A DNA stretch of 7,944 bases from Blautia sp. (GCA_017515945.1 JAFWDX010000484.1:1-7944); one strand, 5' to 3'. Positions 1 to 6,473 are shown, counted from the first letter of the stretch. Program-made: numbers and translations. The notes: generated by a model not told the origin, from the sequence alone.

Positions 1-54
1 GAACCGCTGGAAGGACTGGAGTGATGTCTCCTGTGTGCTACTGTGCGATAACAG

Positions 55-83
55 TTGACACAGAGAAGTGAATTATTTACAAT
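55..83 (+). promoter_or_regulatory. Sigma-A type promoter of the pur operon
   Basis: The -35 hexamer TTGACA (55-60) is a perfect consensus match. It is followed by a 17-nt spacer and a -10 hexamer TACAAT (78-83), five of six to consensus. The predicted transcription start lies near position 90, within the 8-bp target duplication and just before the mobile element begins at 93. A transcript from here would therefore carry the whole 187-nt element in its 5' leader before reaching purE. The hexamers and spacing are read directly; activity and start point are inferred. Confidence 0.8.
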
Positions 84-84
84 A

Positions 85-92
85 ATGTGATC
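85..92. repeat. Left target-site duplication of element copy 1
   Basis: ATGTGATC lies directly before the left terminal repeat. The 8 bp directly after the right terminal repeat (280-287) are ATATGATC, matching at seven of eight positions. This is the expected trace of transposition with an 8-bp staggered cut, with one later substitution. Confidence 0.65.
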
Positions 93-279
93 GTAACTAT
101 TCAGTCACAAGCTCCTTCACAGTTACGAGGCCACACCGAAGGCGTCCCTTGGGAGGCGCAAGCTCCTTTCGTCGCATTGAAAGTGCGCCTGGCCTTGGCT
201 GTTCAACTTTTTTTTCACGCACCTGCCAAGGCACGCCTGCGGTGTCGCAGTAAATGCGAGGTGCTGACTGAACAGTTAC
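93..279 (+). mobile_element. 187-bp MITE-like element, copy 1 (IS66-type ends)
   Basis: This is a non-coding insertion of 187 bp. Its ends are inverted repeats, GTAACTATTCAGTCA (93-107) against TGACTGAACAGTTAC (265-279), with 14 of 15 positions matching. It is flanked by an 8-bp near-perfect direct duplication. Ends starting GTAA plus an 8-bp duplication are hallmarks of the IS66 family, so mobilisation in trans by an IS66-type transposase is a reasonable inference; no transposase is encoded here. The interior holds a 28-nt module A (133-160), a 23-nt core (161-183), and a related module B on the minus strand (218-245). GGCC tetramers (129-132, 191-194) and the pair AGGCGCA/TGCGCCT (154-160, 184-190) bound nested segments that are arranged differently in copy 2. 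It occupies the start of the pur operon leader. An open frame crosses it and runs into purE, but I do not regard it as coding. Confidence 0.85.
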
Positions 280-287
280 ATATGATC
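280..287. repeat. Right target-site duplication of element copy 1
   Basis: ATATGATC directly follows the right terminal repeat and matches ATGTGATC at 85-92 in seven of eight positions. The mismatch is at the third base. Confidence 0.65.
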
Positions 288-291
288 ATTA

Positions 292-306
292 GTAACTGTC
301 TGGTTA
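292..306. repeat. Small dyad resembling the element tips
   Basis: GTAACTGTCTGGTTAC-type sequence lies 12 bp beyond the right end of element copy 1. It has GTAAC and GTTAC arms and begins with the same eight bases (GTAACTGT) as the consensus element tip. It could be a remnant of an older insertion, a chance match, or a small hairpin in the purE leader. Support is weak because only about eight bases match. Confidence 0.3.
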
Positions 307-332
307 CGACCATTTTTAAAGGAGAAAGCAAT

Positions 333-839
333 ATGCCAAAAGTAGGAATCCTGATGGGCAGCGACTCTGACATGCCCGTAATGGCCAAAGCGGCAGCAGT
401 CCTCGACGAGCTCAAGGTCAGCTATGAGATGAGGATCATTTCCGCACACCGGGAGCCCGATGTATTTTTTGAATATGCCAGGACCGCCGAGGAACGGGGT
501 CTCAAGGTGATCATTGCCGGCGCGGGCATGGCGGCGCATTTGCCGGGGATGTGCGCGGCGATCTTCCCGCTGCCTGTGATCGGGATCCCGATGCATACCA
601 CGTCTTTGGGAGGCCGCGACTCTCTTTATTCGATCGTACAGATGCCGTCCGGGATTCCCGTGGCCACAGTGGCCATCGGAGGGGGCGCCAATGCGGCTCT
701 GCTGGCTGCAAAGATCCTCGCCGTCTCGGACGCGGAGCTTCTGGACAAGCTCAAGGCTTACAGCAGGAGACTGAAGGAACAGGTGATGGAGAAGGATGCC
801 AGGCTCGGCGAAGTGGGATACAGGCATTACGGACAGTAA
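333..839 (+). CDS. purE: N5-carboxyaminoimidazole ribonucleotide mutase PurE (class I type)
   Basis: PurE interconverts N5-CAIR and CAIR in the cytoplasm, step 6 of de novo purine synthesis. The 168-residue product has the usual family length. Visible motifs are GSDSD (residues 9-13, nucleotide binding), SAHREPD (37-43, with the expected catalytic His39), AHLPGM (68-73, typical of class I) and [10 protein letters not shown] (89-98). The start at 333 is chosen because AAAGGAG (318-324) lies just upstream and the protein then begins [13 protein letters not shown], as in the family. The same frame stays open upstream through the mobile element, but a GTG at 87 would precede the predicted transcription start. 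It is the first gene of the pur block, 11 bp before purM. No purK is seen here, so how N5-CAIR is supplied cannot be told from this window. Confidence 0.96.
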   Translation: MPKVGILMGSDSDMPVMAKAAAVLDELKVSYEMRIISAHREPDVFFEYARTAEERGLKVIIAGAGMAAHLPGMCAAIFPLPVIGIPMHTTSLGGRDSLYSIVQMPSGIPVATVAIGGGANAALLAAKILAVSDAELLDKLKAYSRRLKEQVMEKDARLGEVGYRHYGQ

Positions 840-850
840 GGGGGACAAGA

Positions 851-1876
851 ATGGACTATAAAAACGCAGGAGTAGACATTGAGGCGGGATACCGCAGCGT
901 GGAACTCATGAAACAGTATGTGGAGCGTACGATGAGACCGGAGGTTCTCGGCGGGATCGGCGGTTTTTCCGGTGCTTTTTCCCTTAAGGGCTTTGCCGGC
1001 ATGGAGGAACCCACACTGGTGTCCGGGACGGACGGCGTAGGCACCAAACTTAAACTGGCTTTTGTCATGGACAGGCATGATACCGTCGGCATCGACTGCG
1101 TGGCCATGTGTGTCAATGATATTGCCTGCGCAGGCGGGAAACCTCTGTTTTTCCTGGATTATATCGCCTGCGGCAAGAACTATCCCGAAAAGATCGCTTC
1201 GATCGTAAAAGGCGTGGCGGACGGCTGCATCCAGGCCGGCGCCGCCTTGATCGGCGGGGAGACCGCCGAAATGCCCGGCTTTTATCCGGAGGATGAGTAT
1301 GACCTGGCTGGATTCGCGGTCGGTATTGTCGACAAAAAGGACATGATCACCGGGGAGGAGCTCAAAGCCGGCGATGTCCTGATCGGCCTTGCTTCGTCCG
1401 GTGTGCACAGTAACGGCTTTTCCCTGGTCCGAAAGGTCTTTGACATGAGCCCTGAATCACTCGGGACATATCATGAGGAGCTTGGCACGACGCTGGGTGA
1501 AGCTTTGCTCGCACCGACAAAAATATATGTCAAAGCGCTGGAAAGCATCCGCGCTGCCGGCGTGCGCATCCATGCGTGCAGCCATATCACCGGCGGAGGC
1601 TTTTACGAAAATGTTCCCAGGATGCTGCGTCCGGGAACCCATGCCGTGATCGAAAAGAAAGCCTTTCCTCTGCCGCCTGTTTTTGCCATGCTGGCCAGAG
1701 AAGGCGGGATCGAGGAAAAGATGATGTACAACACCTATAATATGGGACTGGGCATGGTGCTGGCGGTCGATCCTATGGATGTCGGCCCGACGCTTGCCGC
1801 TGCCCACGCGGCAGGTGAGAAGGCATACCTGGCAGGACGTGTGGAAGCAGGTGAGAAGGGAGTCACATTATGCTGA
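851..1876 (+). CDS. purM: Phosphoribosylformylglycinamidine cyclo-ligase (AIR synthetase) PurM
   Basis: PurM uses ATP to close FGAM into aminoimidazole ribonucleotide (AIR), step 5 of IMP synthesis; AIR is the precursor of the PurE substrate. The 341-residue protein matches the usual length. Motifs in order are SGTDGVGTK (residues 58-66, the ATP/phosphate-binding signature), CVAMCVNDI (83-91), GGETAEMPG (135-143), [11 protein letters not shown] (182-192), SHITGGG (244-250) and [11 protein letters not shown] (292-302). All are characteristic of the PurM N- and C-terminal domains. The start at 851 follows GGGGG 840-844 by six bases and gives the expected N-terminus with the conserved AGVD. The stop overlaps the purN start by 7 bp (ATGCTGA), which indicates translational coupling. 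Confidence 0.97.
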   Translation: MDYKNAGVDIEAGYRSVELMKQYVERTMRPEVLGGIGGFSGAFSLKGFAGMEEPTLVSGTDGVGTKLKLAFVMDRHDTVGIDCVAMCVNDIACAGGKPLFFLDYIACGKNYPEKIASIVKGVADGCIQAGAALIGGETAEMPGFYPEDEYDLAGFAVGIVDKKDMITGEELKAGDVLIGLASSGVHSNGFSLVRKVFDMSPESLGTYHEELGTTLGEALLAPTKIYVKALESIRAAGVRIHACSHITGGGFYENVPRMLRPGTHAVIEKKAFPLPPVFAMLAREGGIEEKMMYNTYNMGLGMVLAVDPMDVGPTLAAAHAAGEKAYLAGRVEAGEKGVTLC

Positions 1877-2457
1877 AGGTCTGTGTCATGGTTTCCGGCG
1901 GGGGAACCAATCTGGAGGCGATCCTGCAGGCAGTCGAGGACGGCCGGATCACCAATGCGGCGGTCACGCTGGTCATCAGCAACAATCCTGACGCATACGC
2001 GCTCACGCGGGCAGCCAGCCATGGCGTGCCGTCTGAGTGCATCTCCCCCAAAGCATTTCCGGACAGAGAGGCCTTTCACGAGGCTCTATATGAACGGCTC
2101 TGCCAGGAAAAACCGGATCTGATCGTGCTGGCCGGCTTTCTTGTGGCGATCCCTCCCCGGATCATTGAGGCGTTTGAGGGCAGGATCATCAACATCCACC
2201 CATCGCTGATCCCTTCGTTCTGCGGAGTCGGCTACTATGGCCTGCGCGTGCATGAGGCGGCGCTGGCCAGAGGGGTTAAGATCACAGGCGCGACGGTCCA
2301 CTATGTGGACGGTGGGATGGATACAGGCCCGATCCTTCTGCAGAAGGCCGTGGAGGTCCTGCCTGGAGACGACGCGCGTACGCTGCAGCGGCGTGTCATG
2401 GAGCAGGCGGAATGGATCCTGCTGCCCCAGGCGATCAATATGATCGCGAATCCGTAA
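1870..2457 (+). CDS. purN: Phosphoribosylglycinamide formyltransferase PurN
   Basis: PurN transfers a formyl group from 10-formyltetrahydrofolate to GAR, giving FGAR (step 3). The 195-residue product has the normal length and one formyltransferase domain. It starts [19 protein letters not shown], the typical phosphate-binding SGxGTN loop (residues 9-14). [10 protein letters not shown] (108-117) carries the expected catalytic Asn108 and His110, and [15 protein letters not shown] (140-154) is the GART signature region with acidic residues at 147 and 151. Residue 148 is Gly where many family members have Glu or Asp, a mild deviation; the neighbouring Asp147 may serve. The form PSLIPSFCG, rather than PSLLPAFPG, is a clostridial-looking variant. 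It overlaps purM by 7 bp and lies 34 bp before purD. Confidence 0.96.
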   Translation: MLKVCVMVSGGGTNLEAILQAVEDGRITNAAVTLVISNNPDAYALTRAASHGVPSECISPKAFPDREAFHEALYERLCQEKPDLIVLAGFLVAIPPRIIEAFEGRIINIHPSLIPSFCGVGYYGLRVHEAALARGVKITGATVHYVDGGMDTGPILLQKAVEVLPGDDARTLQRRVMEQAEWILLPQAINMIANP

Positions 2458-2491
2458 TGGAGGTTTGTGGATGATACAGGAGAAAAAAAAT

Positions 2492-3766
2492 ATGAAAGTA
2501 CTGATCATTGGAAGCGGGGGCAGGGAGCATGCCATCGCCCGGAGTGTAAAGAAAAGTCCGAAGGTGGATGAGATCTACTGTGCGCCGGGCAATGCAGGCA
2601 TCGCTCAGATCGCCCGCTGTATTCCAATCGGCCCCATGCAGTTTGAAGCACTGGCGGATTTCGCTCAGGACAAGGAGATTGATCTGACCATCGTAGGCAT
2701 GGATGACCCGCTGGTCGGCGGGATCGTGGACGTGTTTGAGAGCAGAGGGCTGCGGGTCTTTGGACCGCGCAAAAATGCCGCGATCCTCGAAGGCTCCAAA
2801 GCTTTTTCCAAAGACCTGATGAAAAAATACCATATCCCGACCGCGGCTTATGAGGTCTTTACGGATGCACAGGAGGCGCTGGCATATCTGCGCACCGCAG
2901 CCACATTCCCCATTGTGCTCAAAGCGGATGGCCTGGCACTGGGCAAGGGAGTCCTGATCTGCGAGGATCTGGCGCAGGCAGAGGAAGGCGTGCGTGAGAT
3001 CATGCAGGACAGAAAATTCGGCAGTGCCGGCGACCGGCTGGTGATCGAGGAGTTCATGACCGGCCGCGAGGTTTCCGTTCTGTCGTTCGTGGACGGAAAG
3101 ACGATCCGTCCCATGACCTCCGCCCAGGATCACAAGCGTGCAAAGGACGGAGACGAAGGCCTTAATACAGGGGGCATGGGTACTTTTTCGCCGAGTCCCT
3201 TCTATACGCCTGAGATCGACCGGATCTGCATGCAGACGATCTTTCAACCTACCGTGGATGCCATGGCGGCGGAGGGCCGTCCCTTCACGGGCATCATCTT
3301 TTTCGGGCTGATGCTGACCAAGGACGGACCGAAGGTCCTGGAGTATAATGCCCGCTTCGGCGACCCGGAGGCGCAGGTGGTGCTTCCGCGTATGGAGAAC
3401 GATCTGGTGGAGGTGATCGAAGCCTGCCTGGACGAACGCCTGGATCAGGTGGAGCTGCATTTCTCAGATCAGGCCGCAGTCTGTGTCGTACTGGCCAGCG
3501 ACGGATATCCGGTGGCTTACAAAAAGGGTCTGCCCATCACCGGTTTTGAAAACTTTGAAGACAAAGAAGGCTATTTCTGTTTTCACGCGGGTACTGCCGA
3601 AAAGGATGGACAGATCGTCACAAACGGAGGTCGTGTGCTCGGGATCACCGCTCTGGGTGAGACGCTTCCAAAGGCACGGGCCAACGCCTATGCAGCAACG
3701 CAGTGGATCAGCTTTGAAGGAAAATATATGCGCTCCGATATCGGTAAAGCCATCGACGAAGCGTAA
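2492..3766 (+). CDS. purD: Phosphoribosylamine--glycine ligase PurD
   Basis: PurD joins phosphoribosylamine and glycine with ATP to form GAR (step 2). The 424-residue product has full family length and an ATP-grasp fold. Motifs are GSGGREHA (residues 7-14), the ATP-grasp loop GLALGKGV (147-154), NTGGMG (225-230), the GARS signature RFGDPEAQ (288-295) and NGGRVLG (378-384). MDDPL at 70-74 replaces the more common PExPL. The start at 2492 is preferred because it gives the canonical MKVLIIGSGG start and AGGAG (2478-2482) lies nine bases upstream. An in-frame ATG at 2471 also has a good ribosome site, GGAGG 2459-2463, and would add seven residues, so the choice between the two is not certain. It follows purN within the same likely transcript. 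Confidence 0.96.
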   Translation: MKVLIIGSGGREHAIARSVKKSPKVDEIYCAPGNAGIAQIARCIPIGPMQFEALADFAQDKEIDLTIVGMDDPLVGGIVDVFESRGLRVFGPRKNAAILEGSKAFSKDLMKKYHIPTAAYEVFTDAQEALAYLRTAATFPIVLKADGLALGKGVLICEDLAQAEEGVREIMQDRKFGSAGDRLVIEEFMTGREVSVLSFVDGKTIRPMTSAQDHKRAKDGDEGLNTGGMGTFSPSPFYTPEIDRICMQTIFQPTVDAMAAEGRPFTGIIFFGLMLTKDGPKVLEYNARFGDPEAQVVLPRMENDLVEVIEACLDERLDQVELHFSDQAAVCVVLASDGYPVAYKKGLPITGFENFEDKEGYFCFHAGTAEKDGQIVTNGGRVLGITALGETLPKARANAYAATQWISFEGKYMRSDIGKAIDEA

Positions 3767-3792
3767 AACAGAATAAGTATGAAGGAGTAAAA

Positions 3793-4986
3793 ATGTACAG
3801 TACCAGAAAAGTAACACAGGACACGATCTGGGTCGGCGCCAGCGACCGCCGTCTCGCCCAGTTTGAAAATATCTATCCGATACCCGCCGGCGTTTCCTAT
3901 AATTCTTATGTCATCCTGGACGAAAAGACAGTCCTGCTGGATACCGTGGACAGAGCAGTTGCCGGCCGTTTTATAGAAAATCTGACGCATGCCCTTGACG
4001 GGCGTGATCTGGACTACCTGGTGGTGAACCATATGGAGCCGGATCACTGCGCCACTCTCGAGGAGATCGTGCTTCGCTATCCGAATGTGACGATCGTGGG
4101 TAATGTCAAGACATTTAATATGATCCGCCAGTTCTTTACCTTTGACGTGGATTCCAGGGCCATGGTCGTGAAGGAGGGAGATACGCTCTGCACCGGCAGG
4201 CATACGCTTTCCTTCACCATGACGCCTATGGTCCACTGGCCTGAGGTCATGATGACCTATGACAGCTGCGACAGGATCCTCTTCTGCGCGGACGCGTTCG
4301 GGACTTTTGGCGCGTTAAACGGCAACATCTTTGCGGATGAGTTGGACTTTGAACAGGACTGGCTGGATGAGGCCCGCCGGTATCTGATCAACATCGTGGG
4401 CAAATACGGTCCCTCAGTCCTGCAGGCGCTGAAAAAAGCCTCTGCCCTGGATATACAGGTGCTCGCACCGCTTCACGGCCCGGTCTGGAGAGAGAATATC
4501 CCGTGGTTTATCGGGAAATACCAGACCTGGGCTTCTTACGCTCCGGAGGACCATGCGGTCCTGATCCTCTACGCCTCCATTTACGGCAACACGGAGAGCG
4601 CGGCGGATGCCCTGGCCGTCAGGCTGGCTGAGGCGGGAGAAAAGAAGATCGCCATGTATGATGTTTCCGTGACGGATCCCTCATACCTGGTGGCGGAAGC
4701 CTTCCGCTGCGACCGGGTGGTCTTTGCCTGCCCGACATACAATGCGGGGATCTTCCCAAAGATGGAGACGCTCCTGCATGAACTGGCTGCCCACAACTTC
4801 CAGAAGCGCAAAGTCGCCGTGATGGAGAACGGGACCTGGGCTATTTCCTCCGGCAAACTGATCCGGGAGATCCTGCAGTCCTTAAAGGATATGGAAATCT
4901 ACGAGCAGACTGTGACGGTAAAATCTTCCCTGAAGGAAGCACAGCTCGGGGAACTTGACGGCATCGTGGCATTTCTGGAGGGCTGA
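3793..4986 (+). CDS. fprA: Class A flavodiiron protein (FprA-type O2/NO reductase)
   Basis: Flavodiiron proteins reduce O2 to water, or NO to N2O, using a non-haem di-iron site next to FMN. They act in the cytoplasm of anaerobes with electrons usually delivered by rubredoxin. The 397-residue product has the class A layout: a metallo-beta-lactamase-like domain (about 1-245), then a flavodoxin domain (about 253-397), with no rubredoxin extension. Iron ligands are all visible: H80-x-E82-x-D84-H85, H148, D167 and H228, with spacing as in known family members. The FMN phosphate loop is ASIYGNTES (261-269), followed by PTYNAG (314-319). The start at 3793 has GGAG 3784-3787 five bases upstream. It begins 26 bp after purD with no visible terminator, so co-transcription with the pur genes is likely. 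Whether it favours O2 or NO cannot be told from sequence. Confidence 0.95.
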   Translation: MYSTRKVTQDTIWVGASDRRLAQFENIYPIPAGVSYNSYVILDEKTVLLDTVDRAVAGRFIENLTHALDGRDLDYLVVNHMEPDHCATLEEIVLRYPNVTIVGNVKTFNMIRQFFTFDVDSRAMVVKEGDTLCTGRHTLSFTMTPMVHWPEVMMTYDSCDRILFCADAFGTFGALNGNIFADELDFEQDWLDEARRYLINIVGKYGPSVLQALKKASALDIQVLAPLHGPVWRENIPWFIGKYQTWASYAPEDHAVLILYASIYGNTESAADALAVRLAEAGEKKIAMYDVSVTDPSYLVAEAFRCDRVVFACPTYNAGIFPKMETLLHELAAHNFQKRKVAVMENGTWAISSGKLIREILQSLKDMEIYEQTVTVKSSLKEAQLGELDGIVAFLEG

Positions 4987-5005
4987 AGGCTCCGGGGGAG
5001 AAAAA

Positions 5006-5776
5006 ATGGCAATGACAAAGGAAAAGGCAGCCCGTGAGCTGCAGACCAGCGATCGTCTCTATGTCGCGTATTCCACCGCGACCAAGCTTCCGTATGTCAC
5101 CTGTGACGAGGAAAGCTTTAATGATCAGGCATGGATCTTTGCGACAGAGGAAGGGCTGAAAAAGTTTGCCCAGGAGAAATACAAGGAAAAGATCCTACTG
5201 GCAGGAACGCGTTTTGAGAAAAAGGATCTGAACCGTCTGTATGCCACGCTGTATGCGATCGATGTAAACGCCATCGTCTATGTAAACGGCGAGGATCAGG
5301 TGGAAGTGGAGCTGAGCTCTGTGGCAAAGCAGGCAGATTTCAGCAAGATGGAGGAGAGCCGCAGGCCTCTCTTTAACCCGGCGGTACAGCTTTGCGGTAT
5401 TTACTTTATGCAGGAGCTGCGCAGACCCAGGGAAAAGGATGATCCCCGGCCGAATCTCAGAGCCCAGGAGGAGGAGCTGATCGCGAATCTGCGCAAAGCA
5501 CAGTTCCTGGTGCCGATGGAGGTCTCTCCTGAAGATCCTAAAAAGATCAGCGTTCCCTATCTTAAAAACAAAAACGGAGACATTCTCCAGCCGGCTTTTA
5601 CGGACGTTCTTGAACTGGAGCGCTTTGCGCGGGGCAAGAAGCTGCGCGCGGCCAAGGTCCCCTTTGATAAACTGCACGGACTCCTCATCGAGCAGGCCAA
5701 GGCGCTGGTCATCAATCCCATGGGCATTAACCTGATCCTTGACAGGGATATGCTGAAAAAAATCGGGGGAGTTTGA
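5006..5776 (+). CDS. SseB-like protein with two tandem SseB-type domains
   Basis: The biochemical role of SseB-family proteins in Bacillota is not established, so no function is assigned. The 256-residue product has no signal peptide or membrane segment and is probably cytoplasmic. The C-terminal half (about 162-256) reads like the SseB N-terminal domain family: a beta strand at FLVPMEV (167-173), then PYLKNKNGDILQPAFTD (184-200), a helix at LELERFA (202-208) and ALVINPMGINLIL (233-245). The N-terminal half (about 13-95) follows the same order more loosely: LYVAYST, LPYVTCDEESFNDQAWIFAT, EEGLKKFA, then AIVYVNG. This suggests an internal duplication. A charged linker (about 110-160) joins them. 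The start at 5006 follows GGGGGAG 4994-5000; ATG 5012 is an alternative. It lies 19 bp after the flavodiiron gene and 38 bp before the GntR gene. Confidence 0.8.
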   Translation: MAMTKEKAARELQTSDRLYVAYSTATKLPYVTCDEESFNDQAWIFATEEGLKKFAQEKYKEKILLAGTRFEKKDLNRLYATLYAIDVNAIVYVNGEDQVEVELSSVAKQADFSKMEESRRPLFNPAVQLCGIYFMQELRRPREKDDPRPNLRAQEEELIANLRKAQFLVPMEVSPEDPKKISVPYLKNKNGDILQPAFTDVLELERFARGKKLRAAKVPFDKLHGLLIEQAKALVINPMGINLILDRDMLKKIGGV

Positions 5777-5814
5777 CGGTTTTCGCAGCATTATATATGG
5801 AAGGGGGCTGAACC

Positions 5815-6198
5815 ATGATGTATATCGAGATCGATTTTAACAGTGAAGAAGCGATCTATTCGCAGCTGATGAACCAGATCATCGTGGGAATCGCCACTTC
5901 TCAGCTGCAGGAGGGGGATCCGCTGCCTTCCGTACGGCAGCTGGCAGACACGGTCGGTATCAATATGCATACCGTCAACAAGGCATACAGCCTGCTCCGT
6001 CAGGAGGGATATGTGTCGATCGACCGGCGCAGGGGAGCGGTCATTGCCCTGGAGATCGATAAACGCAAGGCACTTAAGGAGCTTGGAGAGAGCCTGCGGA
6101 TCACGCTGGCCCGGAGCCGTTGCAAAAATGTGACCCGCGATGAGGTGCATGCGTTGATCGATGAGATATTTGATTCATATACTGGCGGTAACAAATAA
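5815..6198 (+). CDS. YtrA-type GntR-family transcriptional regulator
   Basis: This is a 127-residue DNA-binding protein with an N-terminal winged helix-turn-helix (about 10-80) and only a short helical tail, the size and layout of the YtrA subfamily of GntR regulators. Conserved stretches are PIYSQL-like AIYSQLMNQI (13-22), the family hallmark LPSVRQLADTVGINMHTVNK (37-56) and EGYVSIDRRRGA (64-75). YtrA-type regulators usually repress a neighbouring ABC transporter operon and themselves; no transporter follows here, so the target is unknown. The start at 5815 has AAGGGGG (5801-5807) seven bases upstream; ATG 5818 is equally possible and removes one Met. It is the last gene of the co-directional block, ending 78 bp before element copy 2. 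Confidence 0.92.
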   Translation: MMYIEIDFNSEEAIYSQLMNQIIVGIATSQLQEGDPLPSVRQLADTVGINMHTVNKAYSLLRQEGYVSIDRRRGAVIALEIDKRKALKELGESLRITLARSRCKNVTRDEVHALIDEIFDSYTGGNK

Positions 6199-6241
6199 AT
6201 GGAAAACGGAATTTGTCACCGCGGTATATGCAGAGCCTCTA

Positions 6242-6263
6242 AATACGCGGAGTTCCGCATATT
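6242..6263. promoter_or_regulatory. Hairpin or operator-like dyad downstream of the GntR gene
   Basis: GCGGA (6247-6251) and TCCGC (6254-6258) are perfect inverted arms with a 2-nt centre. After one mismatch the pairing resumes with AATA and TATT, giving nine paired positions. A wider pair, ATATGC (6226-6231) and GCATAT (6257-6262), overlaps it. No T tract follows, so it is a poor intrinsic terminator. It could be a protein-binding dyad, perhaps for the adjacent GntR regulator or a clpC control site; that is conjecture. Confidence 0.35.
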
Positions 6264-6267
6264 AAGA

Positions 6268-6275
6268 CGCTCTAG
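6268..6275. repeat. Left target-site duplication of element copy 2
   Basis: CGCTCTAG lies directly before the left terminal repeat and is repeated exactly at 6463-6470 directly after the right terminal repeat. A perfect 8-bp duplication indicates a real and relatively recent transposition into this spacer. Confidence 0.85.
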
Positions 6276-6462
6276 GTAACTGTTCAGTCAGCACCTCGCA
6301 TTTACTGCGACACCGCAGGCGTGCCTTGGCAGGTGCGTGAGAAAAAAGTTGAACAGCCAAGGCCACACCGAAGGCGTCCCTTGGGAGGCGCACTTCCAAT
6401 GCGACGAAAGGAGCCTGCGCCTGGCCTCGTAACTGTGAAGGAACTTGTGACTGAACAGTTAC
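6276..6462 (-). mobile_element. 187-bp MITE-like element, copy 2 (IS66-type ends)
   Basis: This copy has the same length as copy 1 but opposite orientation, judged by its outer arms. Terminal repeats GTAACTGTTCAGTCA (6276-6290) and TGACTGAACAGTTAC (6448-6462) match at 15 of 15 positions, flanked by the perfect duplication CGCTCTAG. A subterminal pair, GTAACTGT (6429-6436) and ACAGTTAC (6455-6462), forms a second inverted repeat within the right end. Module B is at 6310-6337, module A at 6365-6392, the 23-nt core at 6393-6415 and TGCGCCT at 6416-6422. Modules A and B are in direct orientation here but inverted in copy 1. Allowing for this rearrangement the two copies differ at five positions. 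It encodes no transposase; an open minus-strand frame across it mirrors that in copy 1 and is probably not a gene. Confidence 0.88.
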
Positions 6463-6473
6463 CGCTCTAGTAT
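6445..6473 (+). promoter_or_regulatory. Possible hybrid promoter at the element/clpC junction
   Basis: TTGTGA (6445-6450) lies inside the right end of the element. After a 17-nt spacer TAGTAT (6468-6473) lies in the flank; each hexamer matches consensus at four of six positions. If active, the insertion would have supplied a -35 box to the clpC-like gene. The match is weak and may be chance. Confidence 0.22.
6463..6470. repeat. Right target-site duplication of element copy 2
   Basis: CGCTCTAG directly follows the right terminal repeat and matches 6268-6275 exactly. Confidence 0.85.

Larger units (their letters stand above)
1..92. other. Upstream flank of the pur block, with no complete gene
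   Basis: This stretch has no convincing coding sequence. A short open frame from the left edge ends at TGA 22-24 and could be the tail of an upstream gene, but eight codons are too few to judge. The only clear content is the promoter at 55-83 and, at its right end, the 8-bp sequence that forms the left target duplication of the mobile element (85-92). No purine riboswitch or PurR-box-like palindrome was recognised here. Confidence 0.5.

Noticed and set aside
93..279. Purine or other metabolite riboswitch in the purE leader
   Set aside because: The structured sequence is a mobile element with terminal repeats and a second copy elsewhere; no purine riboswitch core was recognised.
87..332. N-terminal extension of PurE from a GTG at 87 through the mobile element
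   Set aside because: The frame is open but consists of element sequence, the GTG precedes the predicted transcription start, and PurE has its normal length and a ribosome site at 333.
5773..5799. Separate promoter for the GntR gene
   Set aside because: TTGACG at 5773-5778 is followed by a TATAT-rich stretch, but the spacing to any good -10 is 13-15 nt, too short to support a call.
6242..6263. Intrinsic terminator after the GntR gene
   Set aside because: The hairpin is short and is not followed by a T tract on either usable side.
93..6462. Composite transposon carrying the pur block
   Set aside because: Each element has its own different 8-bp target duplication, which indicates two separate insertions.
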